Positions 33,935 through 42,964 of a stretch of DNA of 55,902 nt are shown here, in pieces. This stretch comes from Actinomadura montaniterrae (lineage in GTDB: Bacteria; Actinomycetota; Actinomycetes; Streptosporangiales; Streptosporangiaceae). Numbering within the stretch: the stretch's first letter is position 1; each line of letters begins with the position of its first letter. The notes beneath the pieces were generated by a model. The model ran no database searches. It had not been told where the DNA came from and saw nothing but the letters and a program-made list of their open reading frames with translations. The DNA lies in assembly GCF_008923365.1 (NCBI RefSeq), contig NZ_WBMR01000043.1, positions 1-55,902 on the forward strand, read 5' to 3'. A program made the translations under genes and the position numbers.

Positions 33935-33941
33935 CCGGCCG

Positions 33942-34544
33942 TCACCGCTGGCCGGCCGCGTCCATCCGGGCCCAGTCGGCCTCCCACATCTCGTCGCGGC
34001 GGCGGTCGCAGCGGCGCCGGACCAGGACGTACGCCAGCAGGATCGGCATCGACACGCCGAGGACCGCGGCGGTCGAGGCGTAGGCCGCGTCGGTGACCGT
34101 GCGGCTGTGCGGGCGCGGCCGGACCGTCGGATCGCCCTTCGCATCGATCCAGATCGTCCGGTGCGCGCCGACCTTCGCGTTCTTCCAGGCGGGCAGCGTG
34201 CCCGTGCGGGTCGTGCCGCCGGTGCCGGGCCATCTGGCCTGCACGGTCTCGTGGATGTAGCGGTCGCCGGACGAGCCGATCCCGCCCGTCGAGGTGACGG
34301 TCGCGACGACCTCGTGCCGCTGCGCGCGCTCGGCGCGTTCCGCGCTGCTCCCGGCGTGGTACGACCACGTCCCCGCCCAGAACGCCAGCGGCGGCGCCAC
34401 CACGAGCATCAGCAGGAGCAGCCCGAACCCGATCAGCCGCTGGACGCGGTCGATGTGCCGGCGCAGCTCGTTGTGCTCCAGGCCGCACCTCCGGCGCAGC
34501 CTGACGAGCGACCCGCCGGCACGTCCGACGCCGGACCCGCGCAT
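33942..34544 (-). CDS. Rv1733c-like two-TM membrane protein
   Basis: 200 aa from ATG 34544 with GGAGG eight bases upstream. Helices near residues 40-60 (LIGFGLLLLMLVVAPPLAFW) and 150-175 (TAAVLGVSMPILLAYVLV) with an extracytoplasmic domain between them containing TGTLPAWKNAKVGAHRTIWI. This layout is that of the mycobacterial Rv1733c family; function unknown. Convergent with the MarR gene, 7 bp apart. Confidence 0.85.
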   Translation of the reverse strand: MRGSGVGRAGGSLVRLRRRCGLEHNELRRHIDRVQRLIGFGLLLLMLVVAPPLAFWAGTWSYHAGSSAERAERAQRHEVVATVTSTGGIGSSGDRYIHETVQARWPGTGGTTRTGTLPAWKNAKVGAHRTIWIDAKGDPTVRPRPHSRTVTDAAYASTAAVLGVSMPILLAYVLVRRRCDRRRDEMWEADWARMDAAGQR

Positions 34545-34674
34545 CTGCGTCACCTCCCCGGGGCGTGCCCACCCGGCAGGGGGTCCTGGACCCTCTTTTC
34601 CCAGGATATTCCCGAGTTCCAAGATCGGCACATGACCGGTGACCGAATCCTTTCCCAGCTGGGGTCCGGTATGT

Positions 34675-34706
34675 CGATGCGGTGGCCGGATCCGGCCACC
34701 GCATCG
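34675..34706. terminator. 32-bp perfect palindrome, terminator
   Basis: Arms CGATGCGGTGGCCGGA / TCCGGCCACCGCATCG with no loop bases, 17 bp after the acyltransferase stop (leftward). An uninterrupted palindrome of this length can also form a cruciform. Confidence 0.8.
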
Positions 34707-34722
34707 GCGGATCCCGGCACCC

Positions 34723-36132
34723 TCAGGTGGTCCGTGGCGCCGCGGGGCGGACGCCGTCCGCCGCCCGCACCAGCTCGTCCAGCCCGGCCTGCACGCCCTT
34801 CGCCAGGACGTCCAGATCCGGCATCGCGTCGAAGTCGCCGGTGATCCCGAAATGCAGCGTCCCGCAGTAGGACACGATCGCGGTCGCGACCCGGATCCCG
34901 CCGGTCAGCGGCACGTACGGGTGCATCTCCAGGACGCGGCGCCCCATCACGTACAGCGGGAAGTCCGGGCCCGGCACGTTCGTCGTCACCGTCTGCACGA
35001 TGTCCTGCCGCAGCCGCACCGGGATCCGCGCGGCCAGCGACAGCAGCGCCGGCGCGACCGCCGTGTCGGTGAGCCGGGTGATCGCCTGCGTCCCCGCGGC
35101 CTGGTTGCTGCGCTTGACGTCGTCGGTCTGCTCCCGGACGCGGCGCAGCCGCTCGAGCGGGTCGTCCACGCCGACCGGCAGGTTCACGAACACGGCCGCG
35201 ACCCGGTTGTTCAGCTCGCCGCGCTCGTCCGCGGCGCGGTGCGACACCGGCACCGCCGTCCGCACGACGGTGTCGTCCTCCAGCCGCCCCCGCGCGTTCA
35301 GCAGGTCGCGGTACCCGGCGGACACCGCGGTCAGCACGATGTCGTTGACCGTCCCGCCGAGGGCCTTGCGGGCCGCCTTCACCTCGTCCAGCGGCACTGC
35401 CTGCCAGCACCAGCGCCGGTGCGGGCCGATCGGCCCGTTCAGGCCGCCCGCCGACGGGCTGGCGAACCGGGCGGTCGCGCGGGTCAGGCCGGACGCGAAC
35501 TCGCGCAGCCGGTTCGCCTCCCGGACCGCGCCCGCGCTGCGCGCCACGTCGGTGAGCTGGCGCAGCGGGCGGAAGACGGTGCGGCGCGCGGCGTCCGCCA
35601 GCAGCGCCAGGTCGGACGGCTCGGCCTCCGGCTCCCACGGCTCGCCCTCGCGGGGCTGCTCGAACTCGGGGGACAGGTCGAACATGACCGTCGCCAGGTC
35701 CATGCCGGCGATGCCGTCGACCATGCAGTGGTGCACCTTGGCGATCAGCGCCCAGCGCCCGTCGGCCAGGCCCTCGACCAGCCAGATCTCCCACAGCGGC
35801 TTCGCCGGGTCGAGGCGCTGGGCGAGCACCCGCCCGGACAGGTTGCGCAGATGCTCGTCGGTGCCCGGCGCCGGGAGGGCGGTGTGCCGGACGTGGTACA
35901 GGATGTTGAAATGCGGATCGTCCACCCAGACGGGCCGGCCGAGGTGCAGCGGGACGCCCCGCACGCGCTGCCGGTACCGGGGGACGAGGGGCAGCTTCGC
36001 GGCGATCGTCCTGACCACGTCGCCGTACGAGGGCGCGGGCCCCTCGAAGACGACCACCGAGGCGACGTGCAGGGGCGTGTTCTCGTCCTCCAGGAGGTAG
36101 AAGCTGGCGTCCAGTCCGCTCATCCGATGCAC
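34723..36132 (-). CDS. WS/DGAT wax ester synthase/diacylglycerol acyltransferase
   Basis: 469 aa. Active-site HHxxxDG present as KVHHCMVDGIAGMDL (about residue 135), PLWEIWLVEGL before it, NDIVLTAVSAGYRDLL and VPGPDFPLYVMGRRV after it. Makes triacylglycerol or wax esters from acyl-CoA for storage. GTG 36132 has GGTGA four bases upstream; ATG 36123 is an alternative. Lies downstream of the LprG/P55-like pair in the same orientation. Confidence 0.95.
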   Translation of the reverse strand: MHRMSGLDASFYLLEDENTPLHVASVVVFEGPAPSYGDVVRTIAAKLPLVPRYRQRVRGVPLHLGRPVWVDDPHFNILYHVRHTALPAPGTDEHLRNLSGRVLAQRLDPAKPLWEIWLVEGLADGRWALIAKVHHCMVDGIAGMDLATVMFDLSPEFEQPREGEPWEPEAEPSDLALLADAARRTVFRPLRQLTDVARSAGAVREANRLREFASGLTRATARFASPSAGGLNGPIGPHRRWCWQAVPLDEVKAARKALGGTVNDIVLTAVSAGYRDLLNARGRLEDDTVVRTAVPVSHRAADERGELNNRVAAVFVNLPVGVDDPLERLRRVREQTDDVKRSNQAAGTQAITRLTDTAVAPALLSLAARIPVRLRQDIVQTVTTNVPGPDFPLYVMGRRVLEMHPYVPLTGGIRVATAIVSYCGTLHFGITGDFDAMPDLDVLAKGVQAGLDELVRAADGVRPAAPRTT

Positions 36133-36343
36133 GGGCTCACCGTCTTTCTGCCGCGGTTCCGCGGGGTCGGGGGGAAAGCGCCACCGGCCGGGCGCCGGGG
36201 CGCGGGCGGCGGAGCAAGTCACGCTAACCAGGTGCCGCGCGAGCCACGGGATGAACGCGCCCGGTGTGAGCGATGTGGCATCCGAGCCTGGCCGCATCCG
36301 GCCATTTCTTTTCCGACCCTTGCTTCCCGGACGAACCGCGAGG

Positions 36344-37864
36344 TCAGCGGGCGGCCATGGTCTCCGCCGGCTCCGGGGCCGGCTCCGCGCCGTCCCGCCG
36401 CGCCCCCGCCACCAGCGCCAGCACGGCGCCCAGCACGCACATCCCCGCCGTGATCCAGAAGATCTCCCGGTACTCGGCCCGCAGCGCGTCCCGCACCGCC
36501 GCCTTGTACACGGTCATCTCCTTCGCGAACTCCGCCTTCGACATCAGGAACGGCAGCGGCGGCTGCAGGTGCGCCGTCAGCACGTGGAACCGGTGGAAAC
36601 CCCACGCCGACAGCGCCGAGATCCCGATCAGCATCCCCATCATCCGCGCGACCACCACGGCCGCCGACGCCACCCCGTGCCGCGCCGGCGGCACGAACGC
36701 CAGCACCGCCGACGACACCGGCGCGATCACCAGGCCCAGCCCGAGCCCCGTCACGACCAGGTCGACGTCCATCCGCGGCAGCGGCCCGTACGACGCGTGC
36801 GCCAGGTCCGCCGGCCACCCCGCGATCAGCACGTAGCCGGCAGCGGACACCAGCATCCCCGCCGCCATCGGCCACCGCTCGCCCACCCGCCGCGCGACGA
36901 ACCCGCCCGCGACCGCCGCGACCGGCAGCGCCACCAGGAACCGCGTCAGCAGCAGCGCGCCCTCGGTCTCGTCCTTGTTCAGGACGGTCTGCGCGACCAG
37001 CACCACGTCCACCAGCGTCACCATCAGCGCGGCCCCCGACAGGAAGCTCACGCCCAGCGTCGCCAGCAGCGGCCCGCGCCGCACGCCACCGAGGTCCAGC
37101 AGCCTCGTCCGGGCCCTGACCTCCCACAACACGAACACCACGAGCACCACCGCGCCCGCGGCCATCACCGGCAGCCCCCACGACGGCAGCGCCGACCTCT
37201 CCGGATCCGGGTTGTAGACCCCGACGACCAGGAGCGCCAGCCCCGCCGCGAGCAGCAGCCCGCCCACCACGTCCACGCCCGCACGCGGCCCCGCCGGCCG
37301 CCCGCCCGGCACCGTGAACTGCACCGCCGCGATCGCGAGCACCGCCAGCGGCACGTTGATCCAGAAGATCGCGCGCCACTCCAGCGCCGCCGCGATCCCC
37401 GCCCCGTACAGCGGCCCGAGCACGCTCCCCAGCTCCTGCGCCGCGCCCACCGCGCCCAGCACCACCGGACGCCGCCGCTCGTCCCACAGGTCCCCGGCCA
37501 GCGCCATCGTCACCGGCAGCAGCGCGCCGCCCGCGATCCCCTGGACGACCCGTCCCGCCGTCAGCACCGGCACCGTCCCCGCCAGCGCCGTCACCACCGA
37601 CCCGGCCGCGAAGAACACCAGGCACGCCTGCAGCACGGGACGCCGCCCGAACCGGTCCGACAGCTGCCCGAGCAGCGGCATCGCCGCCACGTACCCGAGC
37701 AGGAACCCGGTCAGCACCGGCGTGATGCGCTCCAGCCGGTTCACCGGGACGTTCAGGTCCTTCACCACCGGCATCAGGATCGTCGTCACGACATAGGCGT
37801 CCAGCGCGGCCAGCAGCACCACCGCGCCGCCGGCCCCGATCGCGATCCCGCGCCGCGCGGTCAC
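36344..37864 (-). CDS. P55-like 14-TM MFS transporter
   Basis: 506 aa from GTG 37864, overlapping the lipoprotein stop (GTGA). [40 protein letters not shown], and about 14 helices. Coupling to an LprG-type lipoprotein gene is the arrangement of lprG-rv1410c in M. tuberculosis, whose products export triacylglycerides. Without that context it would be called a DHA2 drug exporter. Confidence 0.85.
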   Translation of the reverse strand: MTARRGIAIGAGGAVVLLAALDAYVVTTILMPVVKDLNVPVNRLERITPVLTGFLLGYVAAMPLLGQLSDRFGRRPVLQACLVFFAAGSVVTALAGTVPVLTAGRVVQGIAGGALLPVTMALAGDLWDERRRPVVLGAVGAAQELGSVLGPLYGAGIAAALEWRAIFWINVPLAVLAIAAVQFTVPGGRPAGPRAGVDVVGGLLLAAGLALLVVGVYNPDPERSALPSWGLPVMAAGAVVLVVFVLWEVRARTRLLDLGGVRRGPLLATLGVSFLSGAALMVTLVDVVLVAQTVLNKDETEGALLLTRFLVALPVAAVAGGFVARRVGERWPMAAGMLVSAAGYVLIAGWPADLAHASYGPLPRMDVDLVVTGLGLGLVIAPVSSAVLAFVPPARHGVASAAVVVARMMGMLIGISALSAWGFHRFHVLTAHLQPPLPFLMSKAEFAKEMTVYKAAVRDALRAEYREIFWITAGMCVLGAVLALVAGARRDGAEPAPEPAETMAAR

Positions 37865-38544
37865 TTCGGCGCGTTGATCGTGTAGGGGGCGTCGAAGTCG
37901 GTGAACGTGATCACCACGGCGCCCGCGTCCTTCGGGAACGCGCCGCGCACCTTCAGCAGCCGCCCGTCGGCCTTGCTCACCCACACCTGCCCGGCCAGGT
38001 CGTCGTTGATCCCCGGGATCAGCCCGCCCACCTGGTCCTGCGGCAGCGTCGCGCCGACCCGGTAGGCCTCCTTGCCGTCCACCTTCTCCACGGCCTCGGC
38101 CTTCGGCGCCTTCAGCGAGGTCAGCAGCTTCGGGATGCCGCGGTTCGGGTCGAGGACCGCCGACGGGTCGTACACCGCGGACGCCATCGACTTCGGCAGC
38201 TTCCGCCAGCCGCCCGTCCCCGCGTCCAGGTAGAACGTGTCGCCCTTCGCGACGACCTTCGCCTCGACGTTCTGGCCCGACTGCTCCAGGGTCAGCGTGC
38301 CCTGCGCGTCGCCGTCGCGGAGCAGCTTCATGTCGCCGCCCTTGACCATGATCGGCGTCTTGCCGTCCGACGTCACCGTGAACGCGACGCTCTTCAGGGC
38401 CGCCATGGCGGTGGCCGACCGCTGCAGCGCCTGCGCCCCGTCGAAGTCCGCCTTCGGCGCCGGCTTGCCGGATCCGCCGCCTCCGCACGCTCCGGCCAGG
38501 AGCACCAGCGACAGGGGGACGAGACCGAGGATTCGTCTGGACAT
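37861..38544 (-). CDS. LppX/LprAFG-family lipoprotein (LprG-like)
   Basis: 227 aa. Signal peptide with lipobox LLAGAC at residues 15-20, then the family's beta half-barrel: [60 protein letters not shown]. LprG binds triacylated lipids in a hydrophobic pocket and works with P55. First gene of the pair. Confidence 0.92.
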   Translation of the reverse strand: MSRRILGLVPLSLVLLAGACGGGGSGKPAPKADFDGAQALQRSATAMAALKSVAFTVTSDGKTPIMVKGGDMKLLRDGDAQGTLTLEQSGQNVEAKVVAKGDTFYLDAGTGGWRKLPKSMASAVYDPSAVLDPNRGIPKLLTSLKAPKAEAVEKVDGKEAYRVGATLPQDQVGGLIPGINDDLAGQVWVSKADGRLLKVRGAFPKDAGAVVITFTDFDAPYTINAPK

Positions 38545-38640
38545 ACGCGGACCCTACCGACCGGTCACCTCACCCGTCACTCGGTACCAGGTCTGACCTT
38601 CCCTCGTCCTCCAGAGGGACCCCGGCGCCGCGTCCCAGTG

Positions 38641-39792
38641 TCAGGAACGAAGGGTGCGCAGCCCGGTGCGGATTTCGTCGACCAGGATCCCGGGCTGTTC
38701 CAAGGCCGCGAAGTGCCCGCCCCTGTCGGCCTCCCCGTAGTGGATCAGATTGCTGTAGGCGTCTTCGATCCAGCTTCGGGGCAGGCGCGGGATGTCCTTC
38801 GGGAAGACGGTCACCGCGACCGGAAGCGACAGCTTCGGGCCGGCGAAAGTGCTCGATCTGTTCTCCCAGTAGATTCGGCCGGACGACGCCGCGCTGTTGG
38901 TGAACCAGTACAGGGATATCGCGTCGAGCATGTCGTCGCTGCCGAGGGCGTCCTCGGCGAGCCCCTGGTTGTCGGTCTTGGACTGGAACTTCTCGTAGAT
39001 CCAGGCCGCCTGGCCGGCGGGCGAGTCCGCCAGGGCAAATCCGACGGTCTCCGGCTTCGTGCGCTGAAGGTGGTTCGATCCGCCGAGATCGCCGGTGTAG
39101 AGGGCGAGGGTCTCCACGGCGTATTGCTCTTCGGGCGACAAGGTGTCGGGTATCCGTGCAGGAAAGGCGTACTGGGTGTTCAGGTGAATTCCGAGAAGCC
39201 CCTCAGGTCGCATGGCCCCGAGGGCGGTGGTGACGACGGCCCCCCAATCGCCCCCTTGCGCGGCCCATCTCGTGTAGCCGAGACGCTTCATCAGCTCCAC
39301 CCACGCGTTCGCGATGCGAGGTACGGTCCATCCGGTCTCCCTGGGCTTCTGGGAGAACCCGAAGCCGGGCAGCGACGGGACGACGACGTCGAAGGAATCG
39401 GCGGCGTCTCCTCCGAACGAGACCGGATCGGTCAGCGGGCCGATCAGCTTCAGGAACTCGACGATCGAGCCCGGCCATCCGTGCGTGAGCACCAGCGGCA
39501 TCGCGTCGGGATTCTTGGACCGGACGTGGATGAAGTGGAACTCCAGCCCATCGATCTCGGTCAGGAACTGGGGGAAGCGGTTGAGCGCGGACTCCAAGCG
39601 CCGCCAGTCGTAGCCGTGCTCCCAGTGGTCGACCAGGGATCTGGCGTTCTCCAGGCGAACCCCTTGCGACCAGTCGTCCACCGTTTCCGGGTCCGGCCAT
39701 CGAGTGCGCGCAAGTCGCCGCTTCACGTCGTCGATCTCCGAATCGGGGATCGAGACGGTGAACGGGCGGACGAGGGGCGCCGGTGCGGTCAT
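38641..39792 (-). CDS. Epoxide hydrolase (EHN domain, alpha/beta hydrolase)
   Basis: 383 aa. N-terminal EHN domain (VSIPDSEIDDVKRRLARTRW), oxyanion HGWPGS, nucleophile Asp in AAQGGDWGAVV, and acid/base His in DRGGHFAALEQP. Microsomal-type epoxide hydrolase. AGGAG six bases before ATG 39792. Divergent from the TetR gene, sharing three palindromes. Confidence 0.95.
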   Translation of the reverse strand: MTAPAPLVRPFTVSIPDSEIDDVKRRLARTRWPDPETVDDWSQGVRLENARSLVDHWEHGYDWRRLESALNRFPQFLTEIDGLEFHFIHVRSKNPDAMPLVLTHGWPGSIVEFLKLIGPLTDPVSFGGDAADSFDVVVPSLPGFGFSQKPRETGWTVPRIANAWVELMKRLGYTRWAAQGGDWGAVVTTALGAMRPEGLLGIHLNTQYAFPARIPDTLSPEEQYAVETLALYTGDLGGSNHLQRTKPETVGFALADSPAGQAAWIYEKFQSKTDNQGLAEDALGSDDMLDAISLYWFTNSAASSGRIYWENRSSTFAGPKLSLPVAVTVFPKDIPRLPRSWIEDAYSNLIHYGEADRGGHFAALEQPGILVDEIRTGLRTLRS

Positions 39793-39815
39793 CGCGTTCT
39801 CCTGAACTCTCTCGT

Positions 39816-39877
39816 TGCACACCAGTGTGCATTGCACATCGATGTGCAGCCTACGTCGTTGCTCACGGGTGTGCAAC
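39816..39877. promoter_or_regulatory. Three TetR-type palindromes between ehx and tetR
   Basis: TGCACAC-CA-GTGTGCA (39816-39831), TGCACAT-CG-ATGTGCA (39833-39848) and GTTGCTCAC-GG-GTGTGCAAC (39858-39877, one mismatch). Centres are 17 and 27 bp apart. All share the TGCAC/GTGCA half-site and fill the divergent promoter region, so TetR dimers probably bind cooperatively and repress both genes. Confidence 0.85.
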
Positions 39878-39886
39878 AATGCCGTC

Positions 39887-40477
39887 GTGCCCACCGCGTC
39901 CTCCCGCGTGCGCTCGATGAACGAGACACGCGATCGCATCCTCGACGTCGCCCTCGAAGTGCTGGGAGAGAACCCCGACGCCGGCATGGGCGACATCGCC
40001 TCCGCCGCCGGCGTCGTCCGTCGCACCGTCTACGGCCATTTCCCCTCGCGCCTGGACCTGGTGCGGACGCTCACGGAACGGGCCGTCACCGAGATGACGG
40101 CCGTGCTCACCGAGGTCAACGCCTCCGGCGCGGAAGCGGACGCGACGTGGGTCGGGTTCATCGCCCGCCTCTGGCCGGTGGCGCACCGGTACCGGGTGCT
40201 GCTGGCGCTGCGCCGTGGCGAGTACGGGGATGCGATCCACGGCCTGCTCGGGCCCCTTGACGAACTCCTCGCAGACCTCGTGAACCGGGGCCAGGACAGC
40301 GGCGTGTTCGCACGGCACCTGCCGCCGGGCGTCCTGAGCCAGGTCGCCTACGGCGCCGTGTTCGCCATCGCGGACAGCGACCTGCCGAACGGCGCCCGGG
40401 CGGCGACGATCACGACCCTGCTGACGCTGGGAGTCCCCGAGCCCCGCGCGATCGCCCTAGTGGATGACCGGCCCTGA
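39887..40477 (+). CDS. TetR-family regulator of the epoxide hydrolase
   Basis: 196 aa from GTG 39887 (ATG 39917 also possible). The HTH spans residues about 15-60: TRDRILDVALEVLGENPDAG, MGDIASAAGVVRRTVYGHF. The ligand-binding C-terminal domain is generic. The third palindrome ends 10 bp before the GTG, which fits a leaderless or very short-leader autoregulated mRNA. Confidence 0.92.
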   Translation: MPTASSRVRSMNETRDRILDVALEVLGENPDAGMGDIASAAGVVRRTVYGHFPSRLDLVRTLTERAVTEMTAVLTEVNASGAEADATWVGFIARLWPVAHRYRVLLALRRGEYGDAIHGLLGPLDELLADLVNRGQDSGVFARHLPPGVLSQVAYGAVFAIADSDLPNGARAATITTLLTLGVPEPRAIALVDDRP

Positions 40478-40479
40478 CC

Positions 40480-40700
40480 CGCGGCACGTGAGCGGAGCCC
40501 CACATCAGGGTCTGGGGCCTCGCCTTCCAGACCACCAAGCTGCCGGGGCGGCTGGGGGCCGTACCCCGCGCGCAGGTTCAGGTGAGCGCCAACCGGGACC
40601 GGGAGGGGGCGTGGGGGCGGAGCCCCCACATCGGGGGTCTGGGGGTCGCCCCCCAGAAAGACACCACGAGCGGGGGAAGGCGGCCAAAGGCCGCCGAACA
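40480..40700. repeat. GC-rich hairpin cluster
   Basis: Three stems in a row: GTGGGGGC/GCCCCCAC (40611-40629), CTGGGGG/CCCCCAG (40639-40656) and GGCGGCC/GGCCGCC (40679-40695). The stretch CACATCNGGGNTCTGGGG occurs twice (about 40501 and 40627), so this is a duplicated intergenic element of the type common in actinomycete genomes. It probably terminates transcription on both sides; no gene. Confidence 0.7.
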
Positions 40701-40709
40701 GCCCGACCG

Positions 40710-40783
40710 TAGGGCGGGCGGGACTCGAACCCGCGACCGGGAGATTATGAGTCTCCTGCTCTGACCAGCTGAGCTACCACCCC
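40710..40783 (-). tRNA. tRNA-Met (anticodon CAT)
   Basis: 74 nt cloverleaf on the minus strand: acceptor GGGGTGG pairing with CCGCCCT (one terminal G-U and one internal U-G), D arm GCTCAGCTGGTCAGAGC, anticodon arm with loop CTCATAA (CAT), T arm GCGGG-TTCGAGT-CCCGC, discriminator A. CAT may be elongator Met or lysidine-modified Ile; it lacks initiator features. CCA is not encoded. Confidence 0.93.
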
Positions 40784-40886
40784 GGAGGCGGCGCCCCTTC
40801 GGTGACGCTGCGGTCGGGGGCGTGCCGGGTGTCATCTTAGCGGCGGGGTGTCGGCGGGGGCCAGCGAGAAGCGGCCGGGGCGGTGG

Positions 40887-41660
40887 TCAGGCGGGCCAGG
40901 TGGGGCGGCGCTTGTCGAGGAAGGCGCGCATGCCCTCTTGGGCCTCGGGGGTCTGGCTGGAGGCGGCCATGACTTCGACGGCGTAGGTGTAGGCGTCGGT
41001 TTCGGGGCGGTCGAGCTGGGCGTACATGGCCTGTTTGCCCAGGGCTTTGCTGCGGGGGCTGCCTTGGGTGGCGCGCTGGAGGAGGGCGAGGGTGGCCTTG
41101 TCGAGGTCGTCGTCGGGGACGGCGTAGTTGATGAGGCCCCAGTCGGCGGCGGTGGCGGCGTCGATGGTGTCGCCGGTGAGGGCCATTTCGGCGGCGCGTT
41201 TGCGGCCGATGTTGCGGGAGATGGCGACGAGGGGGGTGTGGCAGAACCAGCCGCCCTTGCCGCCGGGGGCGGCGAACGCGGCGCTTTCGGCGGCGACGGC
41301 GAGGTCGCAGGACGCGACGAGCTGGCAGCCGGCGGCGGTGGCGAGGCCGTGCACGCGGGCGATGACGACCTGCGGGACGGACTGGATCGTCTGCATGAGG
41401 TCGGTGCAGACGCGCAGGAGGTCGCGGACGTCGGCGTGGGACGCGCCGGCCATGTCGGCGAAGTCGTGTCCGGCGGAGAAGACGGGGCCGTTGCCGGCGA
41501 GGACGACGCCGCGCGCGTCGGTGGCGGCGATCTCGGTGAACGCGTCGGTGAGCTGCAGGAGGAAGGTGCGGGACAGAGCGTTGCGGCGGCGCGGGCGGTT
41601 CATGGTCACGGTGGTGTGGGGGCCGTCGCGGTCGATGAGGACATCGGTGGTTTCGCTCAT
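40887..41660 (-). CDS. Enoyl-CoA hydratase/isomerase family protein
   Basis: 257 aa crotonase: RPRRRNALSRTFLLQL, oxyanion-hole segments GPVFSAGHDFADM and ATAAGCQLVASCDLAVA. The catalytic Glu pair of true hydratases is not evident, since the second box reads FAAPGGKGGWFCHTPLVAIS, so a different crotonase reaction is possible. A 17-bp palindrome lies immediately before the start codon. Confidence 0.92.
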   Translation of the reverse strand: MSETTDVLIDRDGPHTTVTMNRPRRRNALSRTFLLQLTDAFTEIAATDARGVVLAGNGPVFSAGHDFADMAGASHADVRDLLRVCTDLMQTIQSVPQVVIARVHGLATAAGCQLVASCDLAVAAESAAFAAPGGKGGWFCHTPLVAISRNIGRKRAAEMALTGDTIDAATAADWGLINYAVPDDDLDKATLALLQRATQGSPRSKALGKQAMYAQLDRPETDAYTYAVEVMAASSQTPEAQEGMRAFLDKRRPTWPA

Positions 41661-41663
41661 GCT

Positions 41664-41680
41664 TCTGACGTTACGTCAGA
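41664..41680. promoter_or_regulatory. 17-bp perfect palindrome at the crotonase start
   Basis: TCTGACGT-T-ACGTCAGA, 3 bp before the ATG of the leftward crotonase gene and 42 bp before the rightward DUF7715-like gene. Its position implies a leaderless crotonase mRNA with the operator overlapping the -10 region. Confidence 0.7.
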
Positions 41681-41722
41681 CCCTCGTCGTACGGTGGGCT
41701 CGTCCACGGACGCCGAGGGGGT

Positions 41723-42115
41723 ATGGCCTTGAAGCTGCTCACTGCCACCAACTCCAGCCAGGGTTTGCGCGACAACGATTTCGACTGGTGCGTCGAGGGG
41801 GAACTGGTGCACATCGGCGTGGTGTGCGCCCGTGACCGGGACGACCCGGACGGCGGCTGCGGGTGCGGCCGTTCGTTCGCGGGGCTGAACTCGCACCGTG
41901 CGACGACGACGGCGATGGTGCGGGAGGTACCGGGGTTCACCGATGAGGACTATGTGGAGGCGATCCGCTCCAGCCTGGAGCAGCAGGGGTGCGATCCGTC
42001 GTTCGCGGAGCACGACGCGGCGCTGCTGCGCTGCCTGGTGCGCGACTGGCCGGTGGGGGTGATCGTGGAGCGGCGGCTGAATGAGATCGTGGTCAGGCAG
42101 GTCGTGCAGCCCTGA
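41723..42115 (+). CDS. DUF7715-like hypothetical protein
   Basis: 130 aa. [20 protein letters not shown] at the start, [20 protein letters not shown] in the middle, [15 protein letters not shown] at the end. I recognise the pattern of a small uncharacterised actinobacterial family; clustered Cys suggest a metal or disulfide. 14 bp before the thiamine-binding protein gene, likely cotranscribed. Confidence 0.75.
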   Translation: MALKLLTATNSSQGLRDNDFDWCVEGELVHIGVVCARDRDDPDGGCGCGRSFAGLNSHRATTTAMVREVPGFTDEDYVEAIRSSLEQQGCDPSFAEHDAALLRCLVRDWPVGVIVERRLNEIVVRQVVQP

Positions 42116-42129
42116 CCAGGAGGTGCGTT

Positions 42130-42426
42130 GTGCTCGTTGCGTTCTCGGTGACCCCGCTCGGTGCGGGGGAGGACGTCGGTGAACTGGTGGCGGAGGCGGT
42201 GCGGGTGGTGCGGGCGAGCGGCCTGCCGAACCGCACGGACGCGATGTTCACGACGGTGGAGGGGGAGTGGGACGAGGTGATGGCGGTGGTGAAGGCCGCG
42301 ACAGACGCGGTGGCGGCGCGGGCGCCGCGGGTGAGCCTGGTGGTGAAGGCGGATCTGCGGCCGGGGGTGACGGGCGCGTTGGACGCGAAGGTGGAGTCCG
42401 TGGAGCGCTACCTGTCCGGGGGCTGA
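42130..42426 (+). CDS. MTH1187/YkoF-type thiamine-binding protein
   Basis: 98 aa ferredoxin-like fold: [60 protein letters not shown]. The family binds thiamine or related ligands. GTG start with AGGAGG six bases upstream. No TPP riboswitch fits in the 14-bp gap. Confidence 0.88.
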   Translation: MLVAFSVTPLGAGEDVGELVAEAVRVVRASGLPNRTDAMFTTVEGEWDEVMAVVKAATDAVAARAPRVSLVVKADLRPGVTGALDAKVESVERYLSGG

Positions 42427-42433
42427 GCGGGGC

Positions 42434-42811
42434 CTAGGCCAGCCAGTCGGAGATCTCGTCGTCGGTGCGGGGGACGGCGCACCAGAGGGCTTCGTCCATG
42501 GAGGCGCAGAGGGGGACGCGCTGGTCGAGGCCGAGGACGTGGAACATGCGGCGGGCGAAGGGGCGGGCGCCGACGACGGCGAGGCCGGCGCCGTTGTCCT
42601 CGCATCGGCGGGCGCAGTGGGAGACGGCGCGCATGCCTTCGGCGTCGAAGAAGGAGACGCCGGCGATGTCGAGGACGATGGGGCGTGCGGCGAAGTCGAG
42701 GAGCCGGGTGCGGACGGCGGGGGCGGACGCGCGGTCCATCTCGCCGGTGAGCAGGACGGTGGTGTGCCGTTCGTGCTCGATGACGACCATGGCGACGGCG
42801 GTGTCCTTCAT
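42434..42811 (-). CDS. STAS-domain protein (anti-sigma factor antagonist-like) lacking the phospho-Ser
   Basis: 125 aa. STAS fold: TVLLTGEMDRASAPAVRTRL, PIVLDIAGVSFFDAEGMRAV. In SpoIIAA-type antagonists the loop is DSSG with the phosphorylated Ser first; here it is DAEG, so an anti-sigma kinase could not phosphorylate it there. It may act constitutively or serve another partner. The genes around it do not include a sigma or anti-sigma factor. Confidence 0.87.
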   Translation of the reverse strand: MKDTAVAMVVIEHERHTTVLLTGEMDRASAPAVRTRLLDFAARPIVLDIAGVSFFDAEGMRAVSHCARRCEDNGAGLAVVGARPFARRMFHVLGLDQRVPLCASMDEALWCAVPRTDDEISDWLA

Positions 42812-42964
42812 GGTGCCCCCAGTGGCTCGGGCCGGTCCCGTGACTCAAAAGCATCGCGCGGGCACGCATGGTTGCCAAGCCGTTGCATCGGATCGGCATG
42901 TTCCTGTTCGTTCCGATGGCCCGCGGGGGCGGGGGCGGGTGCGGTCCAGGTGAGGCGGGTGCGG

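Noticed and set aside
42116..42129. TPP riboswitch before the thiamine-binding protein
   Set aside because: Only 14 bp separate the genes; no thi-box sequence.
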